DNA of 64,000 bases from Aphis gossypii (GCF_020184175.1 NC_065533.1:59062351-59126350); one strand, 5' to 3'; counted from the first letter of the stretch, positions 11,557-21,864 are shown. Notes: generated by a model not told the origin, from the sequence alone. Program-made: numbers and translations.

Positions 11557-11743
11557 CACCTGAAAGAAGAATTTTGGTATCCAACCCAAAATCAAGTACA
11601 TCAGCGGACCTCGAGTGTGTCAACATCAGGATCAACGGAAAGAGATCACGGATAAGTTGCGACAAGTCAACAAATCGAGCCTAGCAGCGAAGCGAGCCGC
11701 AGCGCAGTTTTCAAAGCAGGACAACCACAGGACCGGACAAACA

Positions 11744-11760
11744 ATGAACACTTTGTAAGT
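11744..11760 (+). promoter_or_regulatory. Leader mini-exon with 5' splice donor
   Basis: ATG AAC ACT TT is followed immediately by a strong donor, GTAAGT (11755-11760). Unspliced, it is a four-codon upstream ORF ending in TAA before the gag start at 11791. Spliced, it supplies an ATG whose phase matches acceptors at 16508 and 17950, and plausibly 16999, allowing subgenomic messages for downstream frames. The donor and phases are seen; its use is inferred. Confidence 0.6.
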
Positions 11761-11790
11761 TGCCGTATAAGCAAATAAATTCTTTAGTAT

Positions 11791-14700
11791 ATGTCTGAGA
11801 GTCCTAATCGGTGTTGGGAAATAATTAAATACAACCCACAAACTTTACGAACAACCATCATGAGTGTAACTTTAGGAATTGAATCTGCAATACGCATGAT
11901 TCCGACCTTTACGGGGGGATCTGAGACAGATTTAGCGTCATATATACTTGAATGTAATTATATAATGGAAAACGTCCACGAAACTCTTAAACCTATGATT
12001 TTCAAACGAATGTTAACAAGTTTAAAGGGGGAAGCTTTTCAAGCAGTACGCTATCGCAGTATTCCGGATTGGCCCGCACTCGAAGCTCACCTTCGGAAAG
12101 TATTCGGGGCGACGCACTCAATCGGTTTTTTACAAACAAATCTATACAATATTAAACAAAAATACGACGAAGATATTAAAAGCTTCGCCGCACGCACCGA
12201 AAAATGTTACCACGATTTGGTAAGCGCACTAACGGTAGGGCTAAATAAAAATGACGCCGCCGCAGTCGCGAACACGCATAAATCGGGAGCGCGCAATGCA
12301 TTTATTAACGGGGCACAACCCGCAATTCGAAGTTTGTTACGAGCGCGAAACGTTCTTACTCTCGAAGAAGCTATTACGCTTGCTGTCGAAGAAGAGGAGG
12401 ACATAAGAAATTTAAATAGACGCTTTAACACGAATAAAAATAACGGGAAAAATAACGCGAATAAAAAAAATATTAAATGTAATAAATGTAATAAAATGGG
12501 GCACTATGCAAACGAGTGTCGTAGTAACGCGAGCACATCGGGCAGCACAGGTTTTAGAAATCCCATAAGTAATCGCGACGAAAAACCCGTTGTAGTAAAA
12601 AAAGAATATCAAGGACAGGTTAGGTTCTGCACATACTGTAAAAAAAATAACCACACTGTTAAAGATTGTAGAAAACGTAGGTATAACGAAGAAAAAAATA
12701 ATAGCACTAGTAGCAACGAGAATGAAAACGAAAATTCCACTACTAGTCAATTGAATCGAACCGTCAGTGAAATAAAACAAAATCACGTAAGAGTAGTTAC
12801 TAATTTCGAGGAGGAACACATAATCTGTAGTTCACATAATTTCGATCCTCAGTATATTAAATTATTAATCGATTCAGGTGCAGAAATGAATCTCATTAAA
12901 CTCTCCGCATTAAACGGACAGGTAGTTATTAACGAATACGAAAAACGAACTATCAAAGGTATCAATGAAACACCTATTTTTACGATCGGGACTATAGTGA
13001 CGACTATGCAAATTAGCGAAGTAGGCGTCCTTGTAAAATTCGACGTCGTGTTCGACGATTTTCCAATAAACGAATCAGGTATAATCGGGCGAAATTTCTT
13101 AAAACAAAACAAAGTCATTATGGACTATAATAAAAATACGTTAACCATACCCGAACAAACCGGTTTAAAAGAAATTATATTACCACCGCGAAGTAACTGT
13201 GTACTTCTAATTAAAAACGACGAAAATATTAAACATGACGCGATAACTATAAAAAAACAAGACGTCAACGAAAACGTTATTATAGCAAATAGCATCAGTC
13301 CGGTTAGCACTAATACAATAATAAGCAATATAATAAATATTTCGGAGGAACCTTTTATTATTGACGAGCTAACCACACGACATATTGAATGGGAACCGTA
13401 TCATGAAACCGTACTTAAAGCATCCTTTGCAGATAACGACCAAACGGATCGCATAACGAAACTAAAAAGCGAACTTAACACGGACGATTTAAACAAAGAG
13501 GAGCGCGATAATATTTTAGAACTCTGTTGTAATTACGCGGACCTGTTTTACTTGCCCGGCGATTATTTAAGTGCCACAGAGGTGGTGACACATACAATAA
13601 ACACGCCGCGATGCACAAAACCTATTAACATACGTCCGTATCGTTTACCTTGGGCGTACCAAGAAGAAATCGAAAAACAAGTTACGGAAATGAAAAATAG
13701 TAATATAATACGCGATTCTAAATCACCATTTAACTTTCCATTAGTAGTAGTAAAGAAAAAGAATTTAGATTCGGCAGGGAAACCCAAGTTACGAATTTGT
13801 GTAGATTTCCGAAAACTTAACGAAGTCACCGAGAACGAAGCGTACGGATTGCCGAACTTGCTCGAAATTCTCGAATCTCTGGGGTCGTCTAAATATTTTA
13901 GTACTCTAGATTTAGCTTCCGGATATCACCAAATTAATATTGAACCATCTGATGTGCATAAAACTGCTTTTTCCACTAAATCGGGTCACTACGAATATTT
14001 ACGTATGCCATTTGGACTAAGTTCAGCACCCGCTACTTTTACTCGCGCGATGAAATCCGTTCTTATGGGTCTAGAGGAAATGTGTACAGCGTATCTTGAC
14101 GATATCGTCGTACATGGGTCCAGTCTAAACGACCACCAAAACAAACTCGAACAGGTTTTCAATCGACTGCGCGTGCATAGATTAAAATTACAACCTCAAA
14201 AGTGTTCTTTCTTACGGAAAGAAGTTATCTATTTGGGACATGTAATTAACGAAAACGGGGTGTCACCAGATCCTAACAAATTAAAATGCATTAAAGATTA
14301 TCCCAAGCTTAAAAACGCGAAAGATATAAAATCTTTTCTAGGACTACTAAATTACTATAGACGTTTCGTCGACAATTTTGCGAAAATAGCAAAACCACTA
14401 ACTTACTTACTTAAAAAAGACGTACCATTTACATGGACTGACAATTGCGAACATAGTTTCCAAGAACTTAAAAAGGCTTTAATGAACCCGCCATTGCTAG
14501 TCTATCCAGACTGGGAAGCAGGGAAATTTAACTTGTGTACTGACGCTTCACAATATGCCATAGGAGCCGTACTTTCTCAAGGGGACGTACCTAATGACCA
14601 ACCTATAGCTTACGCGAGTAGAACACTAAACAAAGCCGAAAATAACTATAGCGTTATTCAAAAAGAATTGTTAGCCATCGTATGGGCCGTGAAATATTTT

Positions 14701-16413
14701 AGACCATATCTCTATGGCCGACATTTTACCATAATCACCGACCATCGACCTTTAACATACCTGTTTGGTATTAAAGACGCATCGTCTCAATTAATGCGCT
14801 GGCGATTACAGTTGGCTGATTACGACTATACTATAAAATACAGGGCAGGACCGGAACATTCAAACGCGGACTGTTTATCGCGTATCCGAGTAATACAAAC
14901 CGATAAAACAGTAGATAATAAAACATTCGTAGAATTTCGAACCGCGGAAGACAAACCGATTTTTAATTCGAAAATTGTAGAGGTTAACGACAGCATTAGC
15001 AAGGCCATTGAAAGTGAAACCACAATTATACCGATACCGGGGGACAAAAAAATAACCCATTCCGATGTAAGAGGTATCGTAAAAAATGTCAATCCTAATA
15101 AAATACAATTCACGGACGAAAACCGGTTTTGTGTAATTTCCGATACGTTGCCTCTGATGATTTTCTATAATATGCTAAAAACACATAACACGCCTCTTGA
15201 ACCAGAGGGCGTGTACCAAGCGATAGTAAACATTAAAACGTATTGTATTAACAACGACATAACCGCCTTTTCAACCATTAAATTAGACGGTCAGTCCTCT
15301 TTAACAAATTATACACGAATCAGAACGATGTTCAGATATATCTTTAAAGGTACAAACATTGTAGTTAAAATATATAGTGGTAGACAGTATACAGAAGAAG
15401 AAAAACAACAAATAATTTACGAGCATCATGATTCGCCGTTAGGGGGCCACGCAGGAGTATCACGTACCGTAAAGCGACTCCAAATAAACCATAACTGGCG
15501 TAATATTAAAAAAGACGTAAAACGATATATTAAAAATTGTGAGCTATGTCAGAAAAATAAATCCCATAATAAAACAAAACAACCGATGTTAATTACCAGC
15601 ACAGTAGTAAAACCGTTCGAACGCATTTGCCTAGATATAGTAGGACCATTACCAAAAACTTTATTAGGAAATATGTATATACTAACACTACAAGATGAGT
15701 TATCTCGTTACGCGTTAGCCATAGCATTATCATCCACGGACGCACCTACTGTAGCACAAGCATTTGTCGAATGTTACGTATGCACATATGGTATTCCAAA
15801 GTCGATTCTAACCGATTGTGGAACCAACTTTCTATCCGATGTTTTTAAGGGCATGTGTAAATTACTAGACATAAAAAAGGTACAGACAACTGCTTGGCAT
15901 CCAAAAACAAACGGATTTCTCGAACGTAGTCATAAAACGTTAAAAACGTATAAATTGTTATGTTACGCAACTTTTTGCTATAATACAACTGTTCACACTT
16001 CAACTAATTTTACGCCTTACGAACTCGTGTTCGGTACTAAACCAAATATTCCATCAGCTTTTAATAAAGACCCAGAACCACAATACAATTACGATAACTA
16101 TGTATTCGATCTTAAACGTATGATGCAGGAAGCTCATAAAATAGCTAGGGACAATTTAATTAAGAAAAAAGAAACAAACAAAACTTACTATGACAAATCT
16201 CTAAACGAAATTGAACTTCACGTAGGTGACAAAGTACTTATTAGAGAACATAATAAGAAAAACGTACTAAGCTTTAATTGGCAAGGGCCATACGAAGTGT
16301 TACTAGTACATGATAACGAAAACATAACAATACAAAAAGGTAGACGCGAGTATCGTATTCATAAAAATAATGTTAAACGGTATTACGACGATGAACAAAG
16401 TTCAAGTCAATAA
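11791..16413 (+). CDS. gag-pol: Gag-Pol polyprotein in one open frame (1540 aa)
   Basis: An uninterrupted frame. Gag covers about residues 1-330, with zinc knuckles CNKCNKMGHYANEC (about 230) and CTYCKKNNHTVKDC (about 280). The aspartic protease motif LLIDSGAE is near 359. Reverse transcriptase has YLDDIVV near 768, then RNase H with LCTDAS near 916 and TDHRPLTYL. Integrase begins with the HH-CC zinc region (HHDSPLGGHAG near 1212, CELCQKNK) and has DIVGPLP, LTDCGTNF and NGFLERSHK, giving D-D-35-E spacing. Gag and pol usually need a frameshift in errantiviruses; here they share one frame. After the integrase Glu, KTLKTYK runs straight into LLCYATFCYN, and I expect about 10-15 more residues there, so a short in-frame deletion is possible. 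All catalytic residues I know are present. A later start at MSVTLGIES is possible. Confidence 0.93.
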   Translation: MSESPNRCWEIIKYNPQTLRTTIMSVTLGIESAIRMIPTFTGGSETDLASYILECNYIMENVHETLKPMIFKRMLTSLKGEAFQAVRYRSIPDWPALEAHLRKVFGATHSIGFLQTNLYNIKQKYDEDIKSFAARTEKCYHDLVSALTVGLNKNDAAAVANTHKSGARNAFINGAQPAIRSLLRARNVLTLEEAITLAVEEEEDIRNLNRRFNTNKNNGKNNANKKNIKCNKCNKMGHYANECRSNASTSGSTGFRNPISNRDEKPVVVKKEYQGQVRFCTYCKKNNHTVKDCRKRRYNEEKNNSTSSNENENENSTTSQLNRTVSEIKQNHVRVVTNFEEEHIICSSHNFDPQYIKLLIDSGAEMNLIKLSALNGQVVINEYEKRTIKGINETPIFTIGTIVTTMQISEVGVLVKFDVVFDDFPINESGIIGRNFLKQNKVIMDYNKNTLTIPEQTGLKEIILPPRSNCVLLIKNDENIKHDAITIKKQDVNENVIIANSISPVSTNTIISNIINISEEPFIIDELTTRHIEWEPYHETVLKASFADNDQTDRITKLKSELNTDDLNKEERDNILELCCNYADLFYLPGDYLSATEVVTHTINTPRCTKPINIRPYRLPWAYQEEIEKQVTEMKNSNIIRDSKSPFNFPLVVVKKKNLDSAGKPKLRICVDFRKLNEVTENEAYGLPNLLEILESLGSSKYFSTLDLASGYHQINIEPSDVHKTAFSTKSGHYEYLRMPFGLSSAPATFTRAMKSVLMGLEEMCTAYLDDIVVHGSSLNDHQNKLEQVFNRLRVHRLKLQPQKCSFLRKEVIYLGHVINENGVSPDPNKLKCIKDYPKLKNAKDIKSFLGLLNYYRRFVDNFAKIAKPLTYLLKKDVPFTWTDNCEHSFQELKKALMNPPLLVYPDWEAGKFNLCTDASQYAIGAVLSQGDVPNDQPIAYASRTLNKAENNYSVIQKELLAIVWAVKYFRPYLYGRHFTIITDHRPLTYLFGIKDASSQLMRWRLQLADYDYTIKYRAGPEHSNADCLSRIRVIQTDKTVDNKTFVEFRTAEDKPIFNSKIVEVNDSISKAIESETTIIPIPGDKKITHSDVRGIVKNVNPNKIQFTDENRFCVISDTLPLMIFYNMLKTHNTPLEPEGVYQAIVNIKTYCINNDITAFSTIKLDGQSSLTNYTRIRTMFRYIFKGTNIVVKIYSGRQYTEEEKQQIIYEHHDSPLGGHAGVSRTVKRLQINHNWRNIKKDVKRYIKNCELCQKNKSHNKTKQPMLITSTVVKPFERICLDIVGPLPKTLLGNMYILTLQDELSRYALAIALSSTDAPTVAQAFVECYVCTYGIPKSILTDCGTNFLSDVFKGMCKLLDIKKVQTTAWHPKTNGFLERSHKTLKTYKLLCYATFCYNTTVHTSTNFTPYELVFGTKPNIPSAFNKDPEPQYNYDNYVFDLKRMMQEAHKIARDNLIKKKETNKTYYDKSLNEIELHVGDKVLIREHNKKNVLSFNWQGPYEVLLVHDNENITIQKGRREYRIHKNNVKRYYDDEQSSSQ

Positions 16414-16507
16414 GTCTAATCTATATTAACAATCATTTAGTTTTCAGTTTTTTTTTCTCTACTTTTCTATCCGCTACAATTTTTTTTCTTTTATTTTTCT
16501 GTTTTAG

Positions 16508-16823
16508 AATTAAACAACATATTTTCCTAAAGGAACTTAGCGCCGTAATAGGACGCGAACAGCACAACGCTGATGTTTTAGTTCACGACGAAATACCAAA
16601 TTGTTTATTAAAACATATCGATCTAGCGAACAAAAATTTACTTCAAACTTTTTCAGCTGAAGAAATTTTAAACATAACTAGAACACTAAACCATTTTACA
16701 CACGACATGACAAAAAGCCAACGTCCACTTACAAAACCTTTTTGTCATTACTTGAAAACCTATATAGACAATGCCGAAGACGCAACAGACATATTTGACT
16801 ATGTTAGACTTACGCTTCTGTAA
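16508..16823 (+). CDS. Accessory exon of the LTR element, about 104 aa, no recognised domain
   Basis: An open frame follows a strong acceptor (polypyrimidine then TTTTAG at 16502-16507) and ends at TAA 16821-16823. It has no ATG near its start, but the leader exon ATG at 11744 would join it in phase. The encoded protein is mainly helical and charged, with a Leu/Ile-rich pattern (EEILNITRTLNHFTHDM) and no motif I recognise. Code use matches the rest of the element. A host or another species' copy could show if it is conserved; function unknown. Confidence 0.5.
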
Positions 16824-16973
16824 TCTAGTCTTGTTCTAAACCTCTCAATCTGTTTCTTTCTGTCTATTATTTTCATTTAATTTTCTATTTCTACTTCATT
16901 TTATTTTTATTATTATTTTTTTTTGTGTTTTGTTTTTTTTTTTTTTGACATAAGTATTTTTTTTGTGTGGATA

Positions 16974-17638
16974 ATGAATTGTAGTATTCAATACGCAGTC
17001 ATGGATTTCGAGTTTACGAATCTAGGGCGCGACAACTTAATTCTATATCAGGAGCATTAATGGGTCGACACTCGCCAGGTCTAGTTACGAAACTGGAAGG
17101 GCGCGCGTTGCTACTAAAAGAAAATAGAGTGGTTACGCCAAAAGAATGGAAAGACATGGTTCACCATTTAGTAAGAATTTTTAAAGACAAACCAAAAACA
17201 TTGTACCCAGTACTTGCCCAGATATATGACTCGGACCACTCAACTGAAACTAACTTAACTAAAAAACAAATACTTAACTTAATAAAAAATTACGATGTGA
17301 TCGTACTATGGGAGGGTAGTACAGACATCAAAATACTGGACGCTTTAGGGGCACCGCACATCGCTCTTTCAATGAGGGGATGGGACGTTGACTCCAACGG
17401 AAAATTTTACTTACAACTACTGTACGGAAAAACAATTATAGTTTCACATTATATCGGGGATATAGCAAAAAACGGTCGTGCGCTGTGTCTAACAGAAGCA
17501 CACGGTCTAACTTGTGGAGGGGATCATGGGTGTATAGAAGCACATAACCCCGTAACCGATGTAATTTGGTCTGGATGCCTGTTTAGATATCTACGGCTTA
17601 GATATAGTGTCCAGATAGATGACGCCATCATTGGTTAA
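16974..17638 (+). CDS. Accessory reading frame with DEDDh-exonuclease-like motifs, split over two frames
   Basis: A short ORF (16974-17060) encodes YAVMDFEFTNLGRDN, which resembles exonuclease motif I (hydrophobic run then D-x-E). It ends in a TAATG overlap with the ORF 17060-17638 in another frame. That ORF carries VIVLWEGSTDIKILDAL (motif II-like Asp) and CIEAHNPVTDVIWSGCLFRYL (split: CIEAHNPVTDV, then IWSGCLFRYL), an H-x4-D arrangement as in motif III of DEDDh enzymes. The larger frame is open upstream to 16985, and a CAG at 16996-16998 would splice the leader exon in phase but would skip motif I. So either a -1 shift joins the frames, this copy has an indel, or motif I is chance. The exonuclease call is inference. 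Confidence 0.45.
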
Positions 17639-17956
17639 TTTTCTTTTATATAATATACTTATTCATTATTTTTAAGCCAACTCAGCTTATATTGGCACTT
17701 TTTTTTATGGAAATGGGTATATTATTTTATATTATTTTATATTATTTTTTATTATTTTTTTTTATTTTTTTGGGTTTATTTTACTAAAATACAATTTTAT
17801 TTAATATTTTTACTTTTTGGTATATATATATTATATATAAATACAACTTTCTTTTAGTAATAACTGATATTAGGTAGTTCATAACAATTTACTTTAACGA
17901 TATAGTAAATGAATAATCAGTTTTTATTAATTTCATAAACAACTTTCAGACTAATA
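17639..17956. other. Non-coding spacer before env
   Basis: T-rich DNA with several ATTTTTTATT repeats and a TATATATA stretch, ending in the env splice acceptor. The T-richness probably provides polypyrimidine tract; no gene seen. Confidence 0.5.
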
Positions 17957-19786
17957 ATGTTAATGATACCGTTCACGTCGGGAACATTAAGATTCACAGA
18001 CGAACATTTAACACAACATTCCGGTATCTACTACGAAAATCGCGGACCGTTGAAACTTATAACTTCTCAATGGGACCTTACTGCATATATTAGTCTCACT
18101 AAATATAACGAACAATTTGACTACATAAATACTATGATTGAAAAAACAAAAGTATTATGTGTTACACATATGCATAACCCAGTAACAAATAACTTTAACT
18201 GTAACGGTCTACTTACTGTAACCGATGACATAATTAACAATTTACAACATCAAAAGACACAAGTTTTAGATTCTATAGGACACGTAATTAGTAAACGTAA
18301 TGCTCTTCTTAAATTCGCAGCAAAAGCAGCTAGGTTAATTTATGGAATATGTAACTTAGAATGCATAAAAAAGTTTAACTTTAACATAGGAGTAGCACAA
18401 AATACCTCACAATCTAAATTGATTAAAGAACAAATTAAAGTGGTTCAACTAAACCATGATATAGGAACAAACAAATATGTTAATATGTCATTAGAAATAA
18501 ACGAATTAACAAATATTACAGATGAACAACAGGTTAAAAACTACTTAACAAAACATTTTATACAAGTTAATCTATTAATTACAAAACATATATTGGAAAC
18601 AAATACGTTACTAGAAATAATACATCAAGCAAAGATAGGAGTTATTCACCCAAGTTTAATAACTCCACAGGAGTTATTAGAACACGTTAAAGATATTAAA
18701 GTATCATTACCAGGGGGAACTGATTTACCCACTGACTTAGTCATAACTAACATTTATGAACTGGTGAAACTCTCAGATATTGCTATTTATTATGCTAACG
18801 ACAACCTAGTTTTTATAATTTCTTTACCTTTAATTTATCAAAATGATTTTATTTTATATAATTTAATACCTGTACCAGTATGTACTGGCAACGATTGCGT
18901 TTATATAAAACCTATTAATAAGTATCTAGCTATAAGTAAGTCTAAAGAACATTATGCAACCTATGATGAATTTTACTATACTCATTGTAAACACGCTAGA
19001 GACTTCCTATTATGTCCTGAAGTTAATCCTTTACATCCTCGTAACATTAGACCCACATGCGAAGTATTACTATTACAGGATCCACCAAAAGTTCCAACCA
19101 ATTGTGAAGTAATGCATGTTCAAATCGGTACAACTATCTTTCATAAAAAAAGATTCAAAAATGAATGGATATACGTAACCAACTATGACGTGTTATTCGT
19201 TACCTGTGATGAAGACAAGGAATCAACAAGCCATACAATCGAAGGAGTAGGAGTAATACACTTAAACGAAACTTGCAAAGGTTTCGCCACAAGAGACATA
19301 TTATTACCAGGAAAAATTGATTACAGATCTGAATACGCAGATTTTAATCCAAAATCAATAATAGATCGTAACCAATATTCACCACGAACAGAGACTAACG
19401 GTTTAATGAAAGACTATCATGTAAAAACAAATAACATGGACGACTTACACTTAGTGTCTAACTCAAAAAATCAATTGGACAGTCAAAGCAAAATCAACAT
19501 AGAAATCAAGGAAATTCAAGACATACAACAAATGTTTAACTATGCATTATATATAACCATAAGTTTTGTCGCTATAATTATGACACTGATGATAATACAC
19601 AGCATAAAGACGAAATTAACGGAAAAATGCAAAACCCAATTTTCAGAACATACTCAAGAGGAAAGCCAAGAGCTTAATCCACCAGCAACAACAAATCAAA
19701 ACGAAGACATAATTGAATTTCCACTTACAGCAAGAAATAGCCCGGAGCCCCACTATGCAAATTTACAACCTTACGGTTTTAAGTAA
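17957..19786 (+). CDS. env: Errantivirus-type envelope (F-like) protein, about 609 aa
   Basis: A single open frame preceded by a strong acceptor (CTTTCAG ending 17949) in phase with the leader ATG at 11744, so it is probably made from a spliced message as in gypsy. It has the size and layout of insect retroelement Env proteins related to baculovirus F: a Cys-containing ectodomain, heptad-like helices after residue 120, and one transmembrane segment near the C-terminus (about 530-550, hydrophobic run YITISFVAIIMTLMII) followed by a tail of about 60 residues. I see no canonical R-x-K/R-R furin site and no strong N-terminal signal peptide. It is the last gene before the polypurine tract. Envelope role by position and shape; whether it works is unknown. 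Confidence 0.8.
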   Translation: MLMIPFTSGTLRFTDEHLTQHSGIYYENRGPLKLITSQWDLTAYISLTKYNEQFDYINTMIEKTKVLCVTHMHNPVTNNFNCNGLLTVTDDIINNLQHQKTQVLDSIGHVISKRNALLKFAAKAARLIYGICNLECIKKFNFNIGVAQNTSQSKLIKEQIKVVQLNHDIGTNKYVNMSLEINELTNITDEQQVKNYLTKHFIQVNLLITKHILETNTLLEIIHQAKIGVIHPSLITPQELLEHVKDIKVSLPGGTDLPTDLVITNIYELVKLSDIAIYYANDNLVFIISLPLIYQNDFILYNLIPVPVCTGNDCVYIKPINKYLAISKSKEHYATYDEFYYTHCKHARDFLLCPEVNPLHPRNIRPTCEVLLLQDPPKVPTNCEVMHVQIGTTIFHKKRFKNEWIYVTNYDVLFVTCDEDKESTSHTIEGVGVIHLNETCKGFATRDILLPGKIDYRSEYADFNPKSIIDRNQYSPRTETNGLMKDYHVKTNNMDDLHLVSNSKNQLDSQSKINIEIKEIQDIQQMFNYALYITISFVAIIMTLMIIHSIKTKLTEKCKTQFSEHTQEESQELNPPATTNQNEDIIEFPLTARNSPEPHYANLQPYGFK

Positions 19787-19807
19787 GAAAGTCGGGGACT
19801 TCCAGCT

Positions 19808-19820
19808 TCGAGGGGAGGAA
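19808..19820 (+). other. Polypurine tract
   Basis: A purine run, GAGGGGAGGAA, directly before the 3' LTR, as needed for plus-strand priming. Confidence 0.75.
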
Positions 19821-20496
19821 TGTAGTAAGCCGACGGAGTCGTCTCACTATTTTTTCTATTTTAACTCATTTACATATACTACGAGGTTCTTCACATTTAA
19901 ATATTTTATTATCATACTCGTAGCGATACGTAATTAAATTTGATGGCAATTTCCAAGAATCAAAGCGTATGGGAAAACACAGCCACAAACAACTTTTTCT
20001 TGCCCTTTTGACAAACAAGCCATGCACATAAATCATAGATGCGCACGCCTTGGTATAATAGCACAACAACAAGTCCAATCCAGGGTTAAGTGTCTTGGGC
20101 GCAAAACCACTTTTGCAGCTACAGTGATAACATTCTATAACACACCTTTTTGTCCATTTCCTAGTCTCTATCATGTACAACCAGGGGGTACAGAGAACCA
20201 TATAAATACAGGTCTCTGTCCGTCTTAAAATTTAGAATTAGTTTCACATTCGCATAGAGCTAGTCTATGTCCGAATTTTAAGATTAACTTTTTCTCGGGC
20301 AGCTACTTAACGTGCTGTCCTCAAATTCTTATACACTTGTTTTTATTGTAACAAATTATAACTTTAATTTTAATAAACTCTTGTATTAACATTGTGTCTT
20401 TGTCTCACTTTTAAAACCCGTAATCTTTTCTCGACAACTTGATCCAACTGCAGATGTCAAGCACTCATTTATAAACGATAGTGAGAGATCACTACA
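19821..20496 (+). repeat. 3' LTR (676 bp)
   Basis: Begins TGTAGTAAGC and ends CACTACA, followed by the CTTA target duplication at 20497-20500. Near-identical to the 5' LTR. Confidence 0.93.
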
Positions 20497-20958
20497 CTTA
20501 TAACTGTTCACTTTTTGTTGGTAAGCAGTTAAAACTTTTTGTGATGTGGGAAACTGACCTTTATCATAGAATTCATGCACCATTCTTCGAACAATTTCTG
20601 CGTCAAAATCATCAATATCTCTTGCATATTTAATACGTTTGTATGATTTTTAAGGAGATGTAAATGACGGACCAGCCACGGGTTCTGCAGTAGTCTATTT
20701 GGCCCCTTCAGAAGTTATTCGTTTCACTGTACCGACACTAACACCACATGCTTCTGCAGTCATTTCCTGACTTTTTCGAAAAAATGTAGCTACAACGGGA
20801 TTATTTTTGTCATTTGCTAAATTTTTAAAAAAATTGTACACATTAAAAATTGTGTTTTTAGTTTGAGAATGTACGTCAGGTCGAATAGACATTTTGTTCA
20901 AAATTTTTTTCGCGCATTTTCTCGAACACGTTGATATGCAATACAACCACAAACACAA
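20497..20958 (-). pseudogene. IS630/Tc1-like transposase, 5' part (helix-turn-helix region)
   Basis: The 5' part of the transposase gene at 9875-10850, separated by the LTR element. From a likely start at MSIRPDVHS (near 20893) it encodes an N-terminal HTH-like region ending CGVSVGTVKRITSEGAK. Two in-frame stops (TAG at 20695-20697 and a TAA near 20650) lie before RIKYARDIDDFDAEIVRR and FPTSQKVLTAYQQK. The frame at the CTTA site matches the downstream part exactly when one copy of CTTA is counted. It was therefore damaged by point mutations as well as by the insertion. Confidence 0.7.
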
Positions 20959-21348
20959 TAAAAACTAACAAAACAGTACTAAAGTTGCAACGTTGTAAAG
21001 TTTTCGATAAAAACAATCGTCTAGATAACTCGAACGAAGTATACATACTAACAAAATAATGTGGTTTTTATCGTTATCAACAGTAATACGTTCACCAATC
21101 ACCATGCGGTTGTGTGTTTATCATGGAGTAAAATGTTAATAAATAAAATGTTTGTAAGTGGTAGGTAAAATTATTCTGAAAAAATTCATATCAACAGGGA
21201 CAGCTGTCCGATGGTCGATTGCCACGTCATTTTGAAATTACATATTATATTACATTACATTTTTAAGTCACACGTTTAGGAAACCCTTACGAAAATCTGC
21301 CACCGGAAGCTCCACTGCGGAGTCGCTAGTTTCGTTAAACGTTCTTTA

Positions 21349-21864
21349 GTTATAATTATAGGTATTATATAATATTAGTAATATTACATTCAGTAAAACA
21401 AATAAATTGGTGTTTACTTTACATTTTACAATATTATACTATATTCAATGTGTTATTGTGGTATAATTTAAGTATACATGTCAATAATAATTTGCAATAA
21501 TACAATCAAAATATATATAGGTAAGTATCTGCAAGACTACAAATACATAAGATTGGATAACAAAAAAAGTTGTCTGATTCTCTGATAGTACTTAAAAATA
21601 ATAACATTGAATGTTATTATCAAAAATATGAAATAATAATTATAATATCAAATTATATCTAGAATAAAAATGTACAAGACGTATAAATATAATAATAAAA
21701 ATTCACAGTTAAATTCAATGTTATAATATATATATATATAAAAAAATACAGTTATAATAAAAGACAAATATAATATTTATTGCCTCATTGGTTTTTAAAA
21801 TGAATTGTTTTTGTTAAAAATGAGCGTGTATGCTGTTTTGGTTGACTTTCAGTCATGGTTTAAT
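21349..21864. other. Non-coding AT-rich gap
   Basis: A simple TA repeat (about 21730-21742) and AT-rich DNA with no coding frame. Nothing else seen. Confidence 0.4.

Larger units (their letters stand above)
10851..20496 (+). mobile_element. Gypsy/errantivirus-like LTR retroelement with env, near-complete
   Basis: A complete provirus-like structure of 9646 bp: 5' LTR, candidate primer-binding site, gag-pol, three further reading frames including env, polypurine tract and 3' LTR. It is flanked by the 4-bp duplication CTTA (10847-10850 and 20497-20500), typical of gypsy-type insect elements. The LTRs differ by only a few small indels and substitutions, so insertion was recent. It sits inside an older DNA-transposon gene. 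Env presence and a spliced layout point to the errantivirus lineage; the single-frame gag-pol and the accessory exons are less usual. Confidence 0.92.
9594..21348 (-). mobile_element. IS630/Tc1-like DNA transposon, split by a nested LTR retroelement
   Basis: The outer ends form imperfect inverted repeats of about 50 bp. The left end starts near 9594 (GTACGTTTCACGAAATTAGC...) and the right end, read backwards from about 21348, starts AGAACGTTTAACGAAACTAGC; both continue through ACTCCGCAGT and a GTGGC block. Inside lies a DDE_3-type transposase on the minus strand, interrupted at 10851-20496 by the LTR element. Without the insertion the element is about 2.1 kb. Confidence 0.65.
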
